Shown here: piece after piece, positions 48,997-59,973 of the stretch | Position numbering within the stretch: position 1 is the first letter of the stretch | Layout: each line of letters begins with the position of its first letter | Assembly (NCBI GenBank): GCA_963971425.1 | Contig: OZ020519.1 | Location: 19,675,397-19,739,396 of the forward strand | Reading direction: 5' to 3' | Length of the DNA stretch: 64,000 bases | From: Bryoerythrophyllum caledonicum | Taxonomy: Eukaryota > Streptophyta > Bryopsida > Pottiales > Pottiaceae | The notes under the pieces: generated by a model | Databases searched by the model: none | The model's input: the letters and a program-made list of their open reading frames with translations, nothing else | What the model was told of the DNA's origin: nothing | Position numbers and translations under genes: made by a program

Positions 48997-49292
48997 CTTG
49001 TATGTGCATTGTAGCTATTCCTTCTTGAAAATGTCACAAACTTCTCCATGCACAGCTACTTTTTGCATGTGGACAAAGAAAATGTAGGAAACGGAGATCA
49101 TGTTTGCATGCAACAATCCAATTGCGAGTTCAAATCTCCAATCAATTATTGCAAAGAACATGTATAAAGTTCTTTACACCGGTCAATGCCATGTCCATTA
49201 CTTGGACTCCTCCACCCCATCACTCCATCCTTTAGGATAAATAGCATAGGTTGTAGCAAGCATTTAGTGTGTCCAATAAACATGAAGGAATC

Positions 49293-49999
49293 CACTACAC
49301 TAATGATGTTCATTAGTGTTATGGCACCAATAGTGTAACTACCCCTATGACATGACTTTCACTAAATGTCAATTTGTTTGTATTTAGTGTTTAATGTCAA
49401 AAAATCAGCCTAACAAAATTGCTCATAACTTTTGCATCACCACGAATTAGAAGATGTACCGTGTACCGATGGAATCTCCTTGAAAAAAAACATAAGCTAG
49501 TCACCTCACTTGATAGAATTGGCGCGAAATTGATAAAGATATGCCTCCTCAAACTTTCAACCAAAACTCAAGAAATCTGCCCAAAAATATTCGCTATAAC
49601 TTTATATTTAAGATGAATTTGAAGATGGGTAAGGTGCCATTGGAAGCGTCTTTTCAAATCAGTTTAGATTGGCACCAGAAACTCTCAAATTGGACAAAAC
49701 TTGCCCCCGAAATCATCATTTGAAAATCCAACCTTAAAAAAATCAGCCCAACATGGGAGGTTTGCTTTTGACATGTGGTGAGATTTGGATGACTTGCAAT
49801 GAAATGTGGCATATGATATTGTTACAAAACCAACACTAAATGTCAATATGTTAAAATGTAATAAGGGCAAAAGTTACAGAAATTGACAATTAGTGTTTAA
49901 ATTGACATTTAATGTTGTTACATAAGTAGGGTAATTGACATTTAGAGTTTAAGTTCGTAAATAGTGTTGCGAACACTAATGAACATCATTAGTGTAGTG
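49293..49999. mobile_element. 707-bp MITE with CACTA-like ends
   Basis: The 28-bp perfect inverted repeat starts CACTACACTAATGATG and is itself partly palindromic (ACACTAATGA/TCATTAGTGT). The inner parts also tend to pair (AGTGTAACTACCCCT/AGTAGGGTAATTGACA). No three-base flanking duplication is visible, so assignment to CACTA is tentative. Confidence 0.65.
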
Positions 50000-50230
50000 A
50001 AATAACATGCCTGGTTCTTTTTCAAAATTTGATTAATTTTTTCTTACTATTTATTTATTATTGACGAAATTTTTTACTACCTAATAATTCAAAGGAAACT
50101 AATTATCATGCTTTTTTTTTTGGCCAATATTAGGGGTGTAACACCTTAGGTTTAATAATCGTATAAGAGTAGTTTTATAGATAATATTACTTTAAACATG
50201 ACTAAAACTTCTCAAACGGCTTATCCTACC

Positions 50231-50640
50231 TTAACCCCTAAAGGCCCAAGGCATTTTCACACCAAAAATACTTCAAAATTGCTTGTTCTAGTGCAATGAG
50301 TAAGGAGGCAAACAACTTTTTAAATTTTGACATCTAACCGTAGGATTGCAATTAGGACTTATTTGGTAACGTCCTCACAATATTTCATAAACTTTGACCG
50401 CAAGAACTGAAAACTTTGACTTCACTTGGTGTCAAGTTTTTGCACTACACAAGGTCTAAATTCATTACCATGATGTTTATCATGATGTTAGTTCCTTGTA
50501 CACCAATTTTTATAGGTAAAAAGTGGGTGTATGGTACTCAAAACAATTGTGCAAGGAGTGGAGGTTCAAAAACTACCAATTCATGTTTTAATTCATTCAT
50601 TAAGTTCCTATGTAGTCAATTTTGATCAATTTATTTAAAT
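50231..50640. mobile_element. TTAA element family 1, truncated
   Basis: Starts TTAACCCCTAAAGGCCCAAG and follows the family 1 pattern up to GTGCAAGGAGTGGAGGTTC and about 50 bases more, then loses similarity. The right terminus is absent. Confidence 0.65.
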
Positions 50641-50829
50641 TTTTGGTGAAGATGTGCCAAAGTATCAACATCATGAGAATATGATTTTTTTTTACATCAA
50701 ATTTCTAGAATAAGTGTTATGCTATTTTACATGGAAATTGTTGGACTTGTTTTCCGGGGCAATTCTAAACTTTTGCTGACATTGGTATTTTCTTTTTTCG
50801 AATTCATAATAATATTTTCTTAGCTTTCA

Positions 50830-51000
50830 AAAAACATTATTGGTAACAGATTAAATAGAAATACCAGATTATGTGGTCAAACATCATTGGTCACAGTTTA
50901 AATTGATACCGGATTCTATGGTCAAACATTATTGATAACAGATTATTTGGTCAAACATGATTGATACCAAATTATATGGTCAAACATTATGACCATATAA
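50830..51000. repeat. short tandem repeats
   Basis: ATGGTCAAACAT followed by TATTGATAxCAGATTAT recurs about four times with spacing of about 30-45 bp. Confidence 0.7.
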
Positions 51001-51920
51001 TATATAGATACGGGACTCTTGACATCCCTTTGGAAAAAGGTCAATGGGCACTCCACATCATGTGAAGATGCCCTAGAAGTTGTAGACTAGCCACACAAGT
51101 TGGAACACTTGAAGCCAAGGCAAAGCATTTGCAGTCAAAACACACTTGAATGGCACGACCAATTCATGGCTTTTGGCGGAGATTATAGAATGTTTTGACA
51201 CGGTGGACGAAGCAAGGTCCGCAGAGAAAACAGGGGCAGGTGCACATGGATGATGAGGCTGTGGTGGAGGAGTCTGACATTTGCATTATTGGTGCCTCTT
51301 GTCTCTTATTGATTGTGATTGTGTGAGTTGGGCAACCCCCTTGTCCTCCTTTCTCCTCCTTTTTCACACTCTCGCCTACGTTGCTCACCATTTTCTCTAT
51401 GTCCTCACCATCCCGCAATCGCATCATACCCATGCCTTATTTGCATGCCGAGAGTGGAAAAACAATTCTATATAAAAACAAATCATAGCTTGCATCTAGA
51501 ATGGCATCCCAAACAAATGCTCAACATTTGCAATGTCAGCGTTTGATTCTGCAATGGTGGAAAAAAAAAAACAAAAACTAAGATAACAACGAATTTTTTT
51601 ATCCCTCCTCAGAACTCCTACTTCAGTGAAAGTTGTCGTGTTCAGAATCCATTGAAAAAGTTTGGTTCCGGATGTTTTTGTTAACTTTTTCAACAGTGGG
51701 AGATGGTGCGAAGACTTGGCAAACGTTTTTCTACAAGAGGACCTAGTTTTGGAATTATTTTTCTTTGCAAACTTTTGCCATTTTCAACATTGCAAGACCA
51801 TTTCTGGGTGCTTTAACTCCTCTATAGACTTATTGTTTCTCACAAAAACACTTCACAAGTGCCCATCTTAATGCAACAAGTGGAGATGTGAAAAGAAACC
51901 CATTCTCAACTATACGATTT
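51001..51920. other. unassigned
   Basis: No supported gene; open frames are short and compositionally plain. Confidence 0.4.
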
Positions 51921-52147
51921 TTAACCCCAAAAGGACCAAGGTATTTTAGAAGAATCTCTAGTCCATTGATTAAAATTTGCCAAGGTGAACTTTTTGAGAA
52001 TGTAACTGTAGGATCTCATATTAAATTTATATGAGATAAGGTGGTAAATTTTTTGTGAACTTTGACTCTACGGATTGAAAGATGATGGTAGCTAAAGTGA
52101 AATTTTTTGTCCTCTAAGGCAACACTTTGTCCTTTAGGGGGAGTTAA
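51921..52147. mobile_element. TTAA element, short degenerate copy
   Basis: Left end TTAACCCCAAAAGGACCAAG; right end GTCCTTTAGGGGGAGTTAA, which differs from the consensus by a small insertion. 227 bp. Confidence 0.5.
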
Positions 52148-52217
52148 CTTTTGCAACCAAAAATGCATGCTTACATATTTCATAACATTTGACTGCACGG
52201 ATTGGATATTATAGTGT

Positions 52218-53165
52218 ATAACCCCTCTTGGCCCAAGCGTTTTCACACCAAAAACGCCTTGCATATTGCTCCTTCTTGTGCAATGAGTAAGGAGGGAAAC
52301 AATTTTTTTCTTTAATTTCTACATCTAATTGTAGGATTTCAATTAAGACTTGTTAAGTAACATCCTCACAAAATTCATAAAGTTTGACCACACATATTGA
52401 AAGGTTACAATGTTTGAAGCAAAGAAAACGGTTCATTTTATTCCTTGCGTTGAGTGGATCAACAGACTTTGACTTCACTTGGTGTCAAATTTCCACTACA
52501 CAAGGTCTCAATTCATTAGCATCATTTTAATCATGATGTTAGTTCCTTGTACACCAATTTTTAGAGGAAGAAAAGGGGTGTAGCATATTCAAAACAATTG
52601 TGCAAGTAGGGTGGGTTCCAAAATTGCCAATTCAGGTTATATTTTTTTGTGAATTAAATATGTTATAGAATTAGAATCGAAACCATCAATAAGAATGCTT
52701 ACAACATATCTTGTAGTAGAAAAAATAAAATGTAAAAGATGAAGATCTCTAAGTTCTATGTGAAAATGAAGACGTTTTTTGGGTACCTTGTCCAACAATG
52801 TGTGAAAATGTTCGACTGGGTTAATGTGCTATTTTTCTCTAAAGACAAGAAATGATTTTTGGACAATATGAAAGAAAATAGTATTACCTGCTAGTGTTGA
52901 AAATCTCACATTTCATAGAGTGTCCAACAATGTGTTCAAGTAAATTTTTTTGGAGTTGCCCAAGGTGCCCACTCTCCCCATTTGAAAATCCATACCCTAT
53001 AACTTTTTCATCAAATGTCGGATTTAGGAAAAACATTGTACTTACACGAAGCTTTTAGTAATGTCCATCTACTATAAAAAAATTCAAAGAAGAATGTTCT
53101 AAATTGACACCATAGGAACCTGCCCAAACCTTCAAGAGTCCCTCGAGGGGGCCCTTGGGCTTGTT
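52218..53165. mobile_element. TTAA element family 1, degenerate full-length copy
   Basis: Left end has decayed to ATAACCCCTCTTGGCCCAAG; the body follows the family to GACACCATAGGAACCTGCCC near the right end, where the GGGGTTAA terminus is lost. About 950 bp, like the complete copies. Confidence 0.65.
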
Positions 53166-53318
53166 GTGCCCAAGCCACCCAAAATGGGACTATGGAGGTG
53201 TTAAAACTCAATGTGCGTGAAATCCATGAGGAATTAGGTTGTGAAATTTGAAGTTCAGAAATGCGTACACATTACATGAACACTCTCCAAAAATTAAATC
53301 ATAATTTGGAGTTAACCA

Positions 53319-54093
53319 TTTACCGCCCAGGAAGCCCGAAATGGGACTCCGGAGGTGCTAATTCTCAATTTGCATGAAATCCATGAGGCATTAGGCTTCG
53401 AGATACCAGGTTCACACTTGCACACACATTACGTGGACACTCTCCAATAATCATGAATTGGGTTTATAGAACTCTTGGAAAAGCTAGGAATACAACACAA
53501 AATACACAAAATACACTGAAATACAGTGAATATAGTGAATACCATGCCACATACTATGTTGTATTTCACACACATGCACATTGATTTTGGCCTTAAATTT
53601 TGATTGAACTTTGTCTTTAAGACATTCTTCATTGTTTTGTGATTGTTGATCTCTCTCCTCACATACAAAACTTCCGTTTTGATTCGTGTAAGGTTGGAAC
53701 ATTTTTGTATACAATCAAGTAGAAAAAAGCAAAAAAATCACCAATAATTGTGTATTAATATTTTCTTCACATATGATATGTCAATGCGAAGCTATCAACC
53801 TAGTGCACATGTGAACCGCTCTATTTCAAAGTAAAAAAATTCTTGCGAGAATCTATTGATGGTTAAAGTAGTACACCCTCCAAAATCCCTCAGTTTTCAC
53901 TACCATCATACAGTAACTTTAATCTATTCCATCAACCGTTGGATGTTGTGCAAAATTTCCCCAAAGCTCAGGCCATGGGCTAAGTTCAATTTTGTAAAGT
54001 TAGATATCAATATTAGGCATTGTATTCCGGTTAAATGACAAAAAATCAGCAGAAATCTTGGTTTTCCCAGAAACATCCCTGGGCGGTAAAGGG
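53319..54093. mobile_element. TIR element (CCCTTTACCGCCCA type), copy 2, inverse orientation
   Basis: TTTACCGCCCAGGAAGCC at the left and CCTGGGCGGTAAAGGG at the right. It is the inverse of 46,899-48,529. A partial duplicate of its left ~120 bp (ATGGGACTxxGGAGGTG..., ATCCATGAGG) precedes it at 53,180-53,310. Confidence 0.75.
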
Positions 54094-56485
54094 TGAAGAG
54101 AAAGGCTGTCCAAAAAGAACATCATAAACCTGATAAAAAAACCTGGAATTACAGGCAAGCAAAGCGGAAACGAAGCCGGGAATGAGCTGTCAAAGCCAAG
54201 AGCGTGCAATCATGAGAAACTTCATTCCACCAAGCGTATTACATGTGTGTATACTCGTGGTTAAGGTAATTCAATGCGAGCCCTACTCGCAGGCTTTCCT
54301 CCCCACCCATGACCTGCGCCCACTTTTTAATAATTATTGGAACCCCATGGACGCCCATGGACGCCCAAGTCCACACTCCCACTCACATACAATTTCCACT
54401 TCCCTAGAAAAATCTACATCTGCCTCTGGGACCCATCCCACAGGCAGCAATGCAGACGAGACCGACCTCAATGACAAACAACATACTCAACGCCCAGAAT
54501 ATTCTATTTTGTGCCAATCATGTCGCCTTCGATGGCCTCAACCCGAAGACGAGTCTGATCATTGAGTGCAAGGCCACTGATTGACGCCCGAACAACTGGT
54601 GAGTTCGACATCATGAACATTCATGCACGCCCCTTGCGTCGTCGTCGTCGTGAGGGAGACTTGTTCTCTCCTCTAGCTTGCTTGATCATTTGTGAGCCAC
54701 TTGCTTGATAGCTGCTTCGGTCGTCGCCTGTCAGAGTCCTTGCTCGCTCCACGCAGCTGGTGAGTGGGCTTCATTCGCTTCGATCATGGGGAGCTGTGTT
54801 TTCTAGGATTGCAATCACATCTGGATTTATTGAGGTTCCTGGGCCTACCAGAGGTGGAATATGATAGATCAAGCTCCCACTGAAGCGCTAGCTCTGACAC
54901 CTTCAGTGCACTTGAGTCGCCCCCCAAGAGTTGTGTGTGTGTCCCGGGTGCTGGCTTGCATTATTGCGCAGCCGCCGTTGCCCTTGCGAGTGGAAGCTCT
55001 GTCTTGTGTTGTTGAGAGTGAATGATTACTCTAGGTGCTTCATTTGAGTGCTTGCGGGCTCTTCCCTTTTCCGCCGAATTCTAAACCATTTTGTGGAGTG
55101 TGCAGGACATAATTTTGGAGTTATCGCCTGTGCTAAGTCGCGGAGTCAGAGTGGGCCCCAGATCTTCTTTTCATCGTGCTGGTACAAGTCGGCCTCCGCA
55201 ACGAGACGACTCCCAGTGCACGAATCATAAGCACTTCGCTGTCAAGAGGCCGGCTCTGTTGCAGCTGCCGGGAGCGCTTGTCTAGAGAGGTAGGACATGT
55301 CCGCTCCTCACAAATTCCATCGCTGAGTGCGCATTTTCCTGTATTGCTAACAGTCTACTTGTTCACATGTGAACTCCATTCTCCAGATTCTCGAGCTTGC
55401 TCTTCTGTGTAAAGTGCTTCATTGTGATGTTCTTAGGAAGTTGACCGAGTCAGAGTCAATTATTGCTCTCCTTGGGGTGCGCGCTCTCCTCTTGTGTCAG
55501 CCCAATTTCCATGGAACGATTTCTTTTGCAAGATAAAGCAATGGTTAGAGCCTCGCCAGGATTGACACGAGAATCCTCTGCCTCAGGAAGTAGCTTCGAT
55601 CTGGGGTTTTTTTCTGACGCTAGTCTTGTGTGACGTGCAGGAGCGATAGTCGAAGTCGTTTCCTACATGGAGCTCCACAACCGACAGAGCAGCAGTCACG
55701 TAAATGCGCCTCATCTCCTCCTTCAAGTTCATGTAGGGACAGAAAAAGGAAATTGATTACTGCCGGCAACAAGCAATCATGATTCTTCTGACTCAACCAT
55801 GTGGATTTGAAGCTGGGAGTTCAATGTCGGTGGTTCTCATCTGACACTGGTGACGACGTTTTGCTGTCCTTGCAGCTTCTACTAGGATAATAATTCGAGA
55901 GGGAAGTAGGAGCATTGGAGGGGGAAGAGGCGTCGTCGGCAACCATTGCACTGCAGGTAGCACTTTGAACCCACGCCTTCGGAGAGCATCCTTCTCTCCA
56001 ATTGCCGTTCTTGCAGGCCTCTGTTGTGTACCATCATGCGATTGCGGGTGCACGTGCAAGAGCAGCCTGGGTAGGCCAGAAACACCCTCCCACCATCTCT
56101 CACTTGCACTCTATGTCTAGATCCCAAGAATAATCTCTAGGCAGCTAATTCTCCAACCACAGAGAGAGAATCTTTCCGAGGTGCCTTCTAGCCTGCTTTG
56201 CAAGACGGGTTGTTAGAGTATTTCCATACCTTGTGTAGAAACTCACCTTGTCACACAGTGCAGGGCCGTTATTCTTCTTTTAAAACTAGGATGTTGCCAG
56301 CAACTCGATTGAAATGGGTTTTCGATCTCAAGATACTAACCTCAGTAGATTGGAACTTCCGAGTGAACTGACCTACTTGTCAACGAAATATTAACCATTT
56401 GTGAGAGAGATGGAGAGCCAGGCATGGGCGATTGGCTAACTAGAGTTGGGATGGCAGAGGGCGAAAGAGCATACCACGCACGACG
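54094..56485 (+). promoter_or_regulatory. upstream region and leader of the xylosyltransferase gene
   Basis: Composition changes here from repeat-like to gene-like. No coding exon is supported. Pyrimidine-rich stretches and GT/AG sites could mark leader introns, but no leader can be drawn with confidence. A short direct repeat CCCATGGACG occurs at about 54,343-54,365. Confidence 0.35.
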
Positions 56486-57784
56486 ATGAAGGACGACGAG
56501 AAGAAGGCGATGGTGTCCAGTGACGAAGCATGGGTGCCGCTGCGAGGTCGCAGCTTCCAGACACGAGTGGTCTACGCCATGTGCTTCGTAGCAGCAATCT
56601 GCACGCTCGGATTAATCCTCATGAATTCGTCCACACTGAACATGACCATGCTCACGATCGGCAGCGGCCGACCCATGTACGGCCCGAAACTGATGACCCC
56701 GGACGAGGCGCGAATCTACCTGCGCAACGTCGACGAAGGGCTGCAGGCGTTTCTGAACAAGAGCAAGCCGTTCACCAAGTTCGGCCCGCCAGTGGTGGGC
56801 TGGGACAAGACGCGGGCGGACGCCATCCGGAAGAGCACCAACTCCTCCAGCGGAGTAAACCCTAAGCCACGCATCATGCTCATCACAAGCTCCCACCCGA
56901 AGAAGTGCGAGAACAAGCAGGGCGACCAGATGCTGCTCAAATCCATCAAGAACAAGATGGACTACTGCCGCATCCATGGCATCGAGCTGTACTACAACAT
57001 GGACAAGATCGACGACGAGATGCTGGGCTGGTGGGTGAAGACATTCCTCACGCACATGCTCATGAAGGAGCACCCCGACATCGACTGGTTCTGGTGGATG
57101 GACAGCGACGCCATCTTCACGGACATGACGTTCGAGCTCCCGCTGAAGAAGTACGAGAATTACAACATGGTGATGCACGGCTGGAACGACGCGGTGTACG
57201 ATAAAAGGAGCTGGCTAGGGCTCAACGCCGGGGTGTTCCTCATTAGGAATTGTCAATGGTCTATGGATCTGCTCCACGCCTGGGCGCCCATGAGCCCCAA
57301 GGGCAAGATCCGCAACGGCGTGGGCGAGTTCCTCACCAAGGCGCTGCCGGACAGAGGGAAAGGCGAAGCGGATGATCAGTCCGGGCTCGTGTACCTCATG
57401 GTCACGGACCGCGAGCGATGGGGCAAAAAGGTATACCTCGAGAGCTCCTACTATTTCCAGGGCTACTGGAAGGTGATCACGGAGCGGTTCGAGGAGATGA
57501 TGGAGAAGTACAAGCCGGGCAAGTACGGCGACGATCGCTGGCCGTTCGTCACGCACTTCTGCGGGTGCGAGTTCTGCTGCGGCGCCATCAACCCCGAGTA
57601 CACCGTGGACCGCTGCTTGATCCAGATGGAGCGCGCGGTCAACTTCGCGGATGACCAAGTGCTCGAGAGGTATGGCTTCCGCCACAAATCCCTGAAGTCC
57701 CCCGAAGTCGTGCCGCGGAACACCAACGCAACCTCATCCGCATCCTCAAAAACGGCCAAGTCCATCATCAAGAAGGCATCGTAA
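56486..57784 (+). CDS. XXT: xyloglucan 6-xylosyltransferase (GT34)
   Basis: Adds alpha-1,6-xylose from UDP-xylose to the glucan backbone of xyloglucan in the Golgi. Single exon, 432 residues, near the usual ~450. Seen: short cytosolic tail, one membrane helix (about 29-47), a stem, PRIMLITSSHP (128-138), the metal-binding DxD in WFWWMDSDAIFTD (206-208), LGLNAGVFLIRN (244-255), EADDQSGLVYLM (294-305), and FVTHFCGCEFC (354-364), all hallmarks of GT34. GT34 also includes galactomannan galactosyltransferases; the NAGVFLIRNCQWSMDLLHAW region favours XXT. Third positions are very GC-rich, which creates long shadow frames on both strands. The ATG at 56,486 directly precedes the cytosolic tail. Intact and not interrupted by the repeats. 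Confidence 0.93.
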   Translation: MKDDEKKAMVSSDEAWVPLRGRSFQTRVVYAMCFVAAICTLGLILMNSSTLNMTMLTIGSGRPMYGPKLMTPDEARIYLRNVDEGLQAFLNKSKPFTKFGPPVVGWDKTRADAIRKSTNSSSGVNPKPRIMLITSSHPKKCENKQGDQMLLKSIKNKMDYCRIHGIELYYNMDKIDDEMLGWWVKTFLTHMLMKEHPDIDWFWWMDSDAIFTDMTFELPLKKYENYNMVMHGWNDAVYDKRSWLGLNAGVFLIRNCQWSMDLLHAWAPMSPKGKIRNGVGEFLTKALPDRGKGEADDQSGLVYLMVTDRERWGKKVYLESSYYFQGYWKVITERFEEMMEKYKPGKYGDDRWPFVTHFCGCEFCCGAINPEYTVDRCLIQMERAVNFADDQVLERYGFRHKSLKSPEVVPRNTNATSSASSKTAKSIIKKAS

Positions 57785-58742
57785 AACCCTCAGGTCAGAA
57801 AACCCTTAGCGCCAAAACCTGAAATCCCACCATCACCGGAACAACCAACTTAACTGCTCCAGATGGTCCTTCTCCATCTCTCGTACTAACATGTCAGGCT
57901 ATGTCAATCAAGAAGGCAGGTAATAAAACCCTCAAATTCTTGAAACCCTAATGCTAATGCGAGCACCAACGAACTCAATGCTACTGCTGCACCGGTGAAG
58001 CTGATTGCTAACATGGTGGATGCGTGTGCAGTGAGACGACCACCATACGTAGGTGAGAGAGAGGATGAACACAAGCAAAGAGCGAGGTAATGCACACAGT
58101 CATCAACAATAATCGGGACGTGTACTGGATGGAGGCGGAGGTGGAGTAAACCTAGTAAAGACAACGGAACAAATTTCCGATGAAGGCCGTAGTAGTTAGG
58201 AGTACTGATTATGTACTCATGTCAAGATCACATAACCTAGCACTAAGGGGTCCGATTCAGATCCGTGCTTGTATATTGTAACAAAATCAATTGTCTAATT
58301 TGTTGCTATCTACCGTAATCGACTAGGAGTACTTACAGCACAATGTCTTTTGGAAGAATTTTAGAATTATAAAAAAAAACAATCCTACTGATTTGAATTG
58401 GAAGAATTCGTTTCTGAAACTGGCATGATCGTGAAGAGGTTTTGTGCAAACACGCATGTTATGCACAAAATTTGAGCTTCTCACTCAGATGATATTTGTT
58501 TTTTGGAAAGCAGTCTTAGAAGTATGCCTCGTGGAAAAAGTGTTGTCTACAACGAGCAATCACAACCATGCTCTAATACCCGCACAAAACCCTCAAACAT
58601 AGGAGTTCCATCGTCGTGACAAGTTCGTGTGCTGTTTCGGTTGGACTCTCGTCGGCGACGAAACAGATGAGTGAACAACTCCGCAACTCCTCTAAATTCC
58701 ACTTTCTCAACTGTTGCAGTCGGGAGCTTCAAGGAGCTGGCG
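57785..58742. other. intergenic between xylosyltransferase and cytochrome c6A
   Basis: Holds the 3' untranslated region of the first gene and the promoter and leader of the second. At 57,765-57,925 the string CCATCATCAAGAAGGCA recurs imperfectly after the stop (CAATCAAGAAGGCAGGTAATAAAACCCTCA), a short local duplication of the gene end. Confidence 0.5.
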
Positions 58743-59822
58743 ATGGCGCCATCGAACTTGGCTTTGCTGTCTTGGGGATGGCCCGTTGCGGCCCCGCTCA
58801 TTTCCTCCCCAAACACGCTCCGGCCCCGCACCGCGCCACCTCTACCTGCAGTTCGCGCTGCGCCTCAGTCTCACCAGGTAAACTCACTCGTTCTTACCTT
58901 TGCTACAATTTCTTACACGAACAATGGGAATTTGACCGAATACTGGAGCAGTGCGTGGCAGAGGCGAATGAGACATCAGGCGGTTGTGTTCCGGCGCTGG
59001 CGTCGATTCTCGTTGCTGGAGCTTGCGCTGCAGCGTTTGCGTTAACCTCTACCCCTCAATGTATGCCCTAAACTTCTCCAGCCTCTAAAATTCCACTCCG
59101 GTAGCTTCTTGCTTATGTTTAGATTTGGCACATTTCATTTCACATGCACCCCATTCCTGTACAGTAGGAGCAGCCTACGCAGCGGAAGGAGCATCGGAGA
59201 ATTCTACAACAATTTTCCAGAGAAGTTGCGCGGGCTGCCACGCAGGTGGCGGCAACATTCTGCAACCGGTACGAAGTTATTCCTCTTCAACCTTCTAGGT
59301 ATGATGCTCCTTCAAGTATGTCTTTGTGACCTAATTGGAAGCTGTGTTGTGTGTTAACAGAACGCAACGCTTTTTGCAAAGGATCTTGACAGGTAAACCA
59401 ACCTCTAGTACACTTTTGAACGGGTCTGTGGATAATGTTCTTAAGGAATTATTATAAGAGCAATTCTGCATTCTTCTCAAGGTTCAGTTCCCAGCAATTA
59501 GGTCTAAACATATACCGGTTTTTGCCGTGCTTGCCAGGAATGGGATGGCCAATGTGGACGATGTGTTTCAAATTACATATTTCGGAAAAGGACGAATGCC
59601 TGTAAGTCGCACACACCTCTATCAATCTCTTTACATTTCTCTCACGGCTGCAGTTGTAGAACTGGTTTGGGTGCCTCCTTATACCTCACGGAACTGCAGG
59701 GGTATGGCGAGAAATGCACGCCCCGAGGGCAATGTACATTTGGCCCTCGACTGAGTGACGCCGACATTCGAGCTCTGGCCGAGTTTGTGAGGCTGCAGGC
59801 CGATCAAGGTTGGCCTAGTTAA
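58743..59822 (+). CDS. cytochrome c6A, thylakoid lumen
   Basis: Six exons: 58,743-58,877; 58,964-59,060; 59,165-59,268; 59,361-59,392; 59,538-59,601; 59,700-59,822, giving a 184-residue precursor. A plastid transit peptide (exon 1) is followed by a hydrophobic lumen-targeting helix (VPALASILVAGACAAAFAL, about 54-72) and a likely cleavage after AYA (83). The mature part has the haem site CAGCH (99-103), the distal methionine in GKGRMP (Met143), and the c6A-specific loop GYGEKCTPRGQC with Cys150 and Cys156, which forms a disulfide in plant c6A. The loop separates it from photosynthetic c6. The proposed role of c6A is lumenal thiol redox signalling. The exon 2 start is the least certain splice: it is chosen to keep the hydrophobic helix in frame. 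Confidence 0.9.
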
Positions 59823-59896
59823 GGACTGGATACATTCACCCACTTTAGATTCAACCATCGCTTGTTCTCGTGACTATGAGCTTCACAAGATTTGTC

Positions 59897-59919
59897 AATA
59901 TATATATATATATATATAT
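59897..59919. repeat. (AT)n microsatellite
   Basis: Eleven or so AT units in the short convergent spacer between cytochrome c6A and the minus-strand gene. Confidence 0.95.
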
Positions 59920-59973
59920 TTTTTGGTTTTATTCGAGGTAACCTTGGTTCCTTCTGTGAGCAATCCTGTTGTT

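Noticed and set aside
56612..57685. Long open frames antisense to and overlapping the xylosyltransferase
   Set aside because: They arise from the high GC third positions of the real gene and have histidine/valine/leucine-rich shadow composition.
58671..58742. Upstream start for cytochrome c6A (MNNSATP...)
   Set aside because: The first codon would be GTG; the ATG at 58,743 gives a standard transit peptide.
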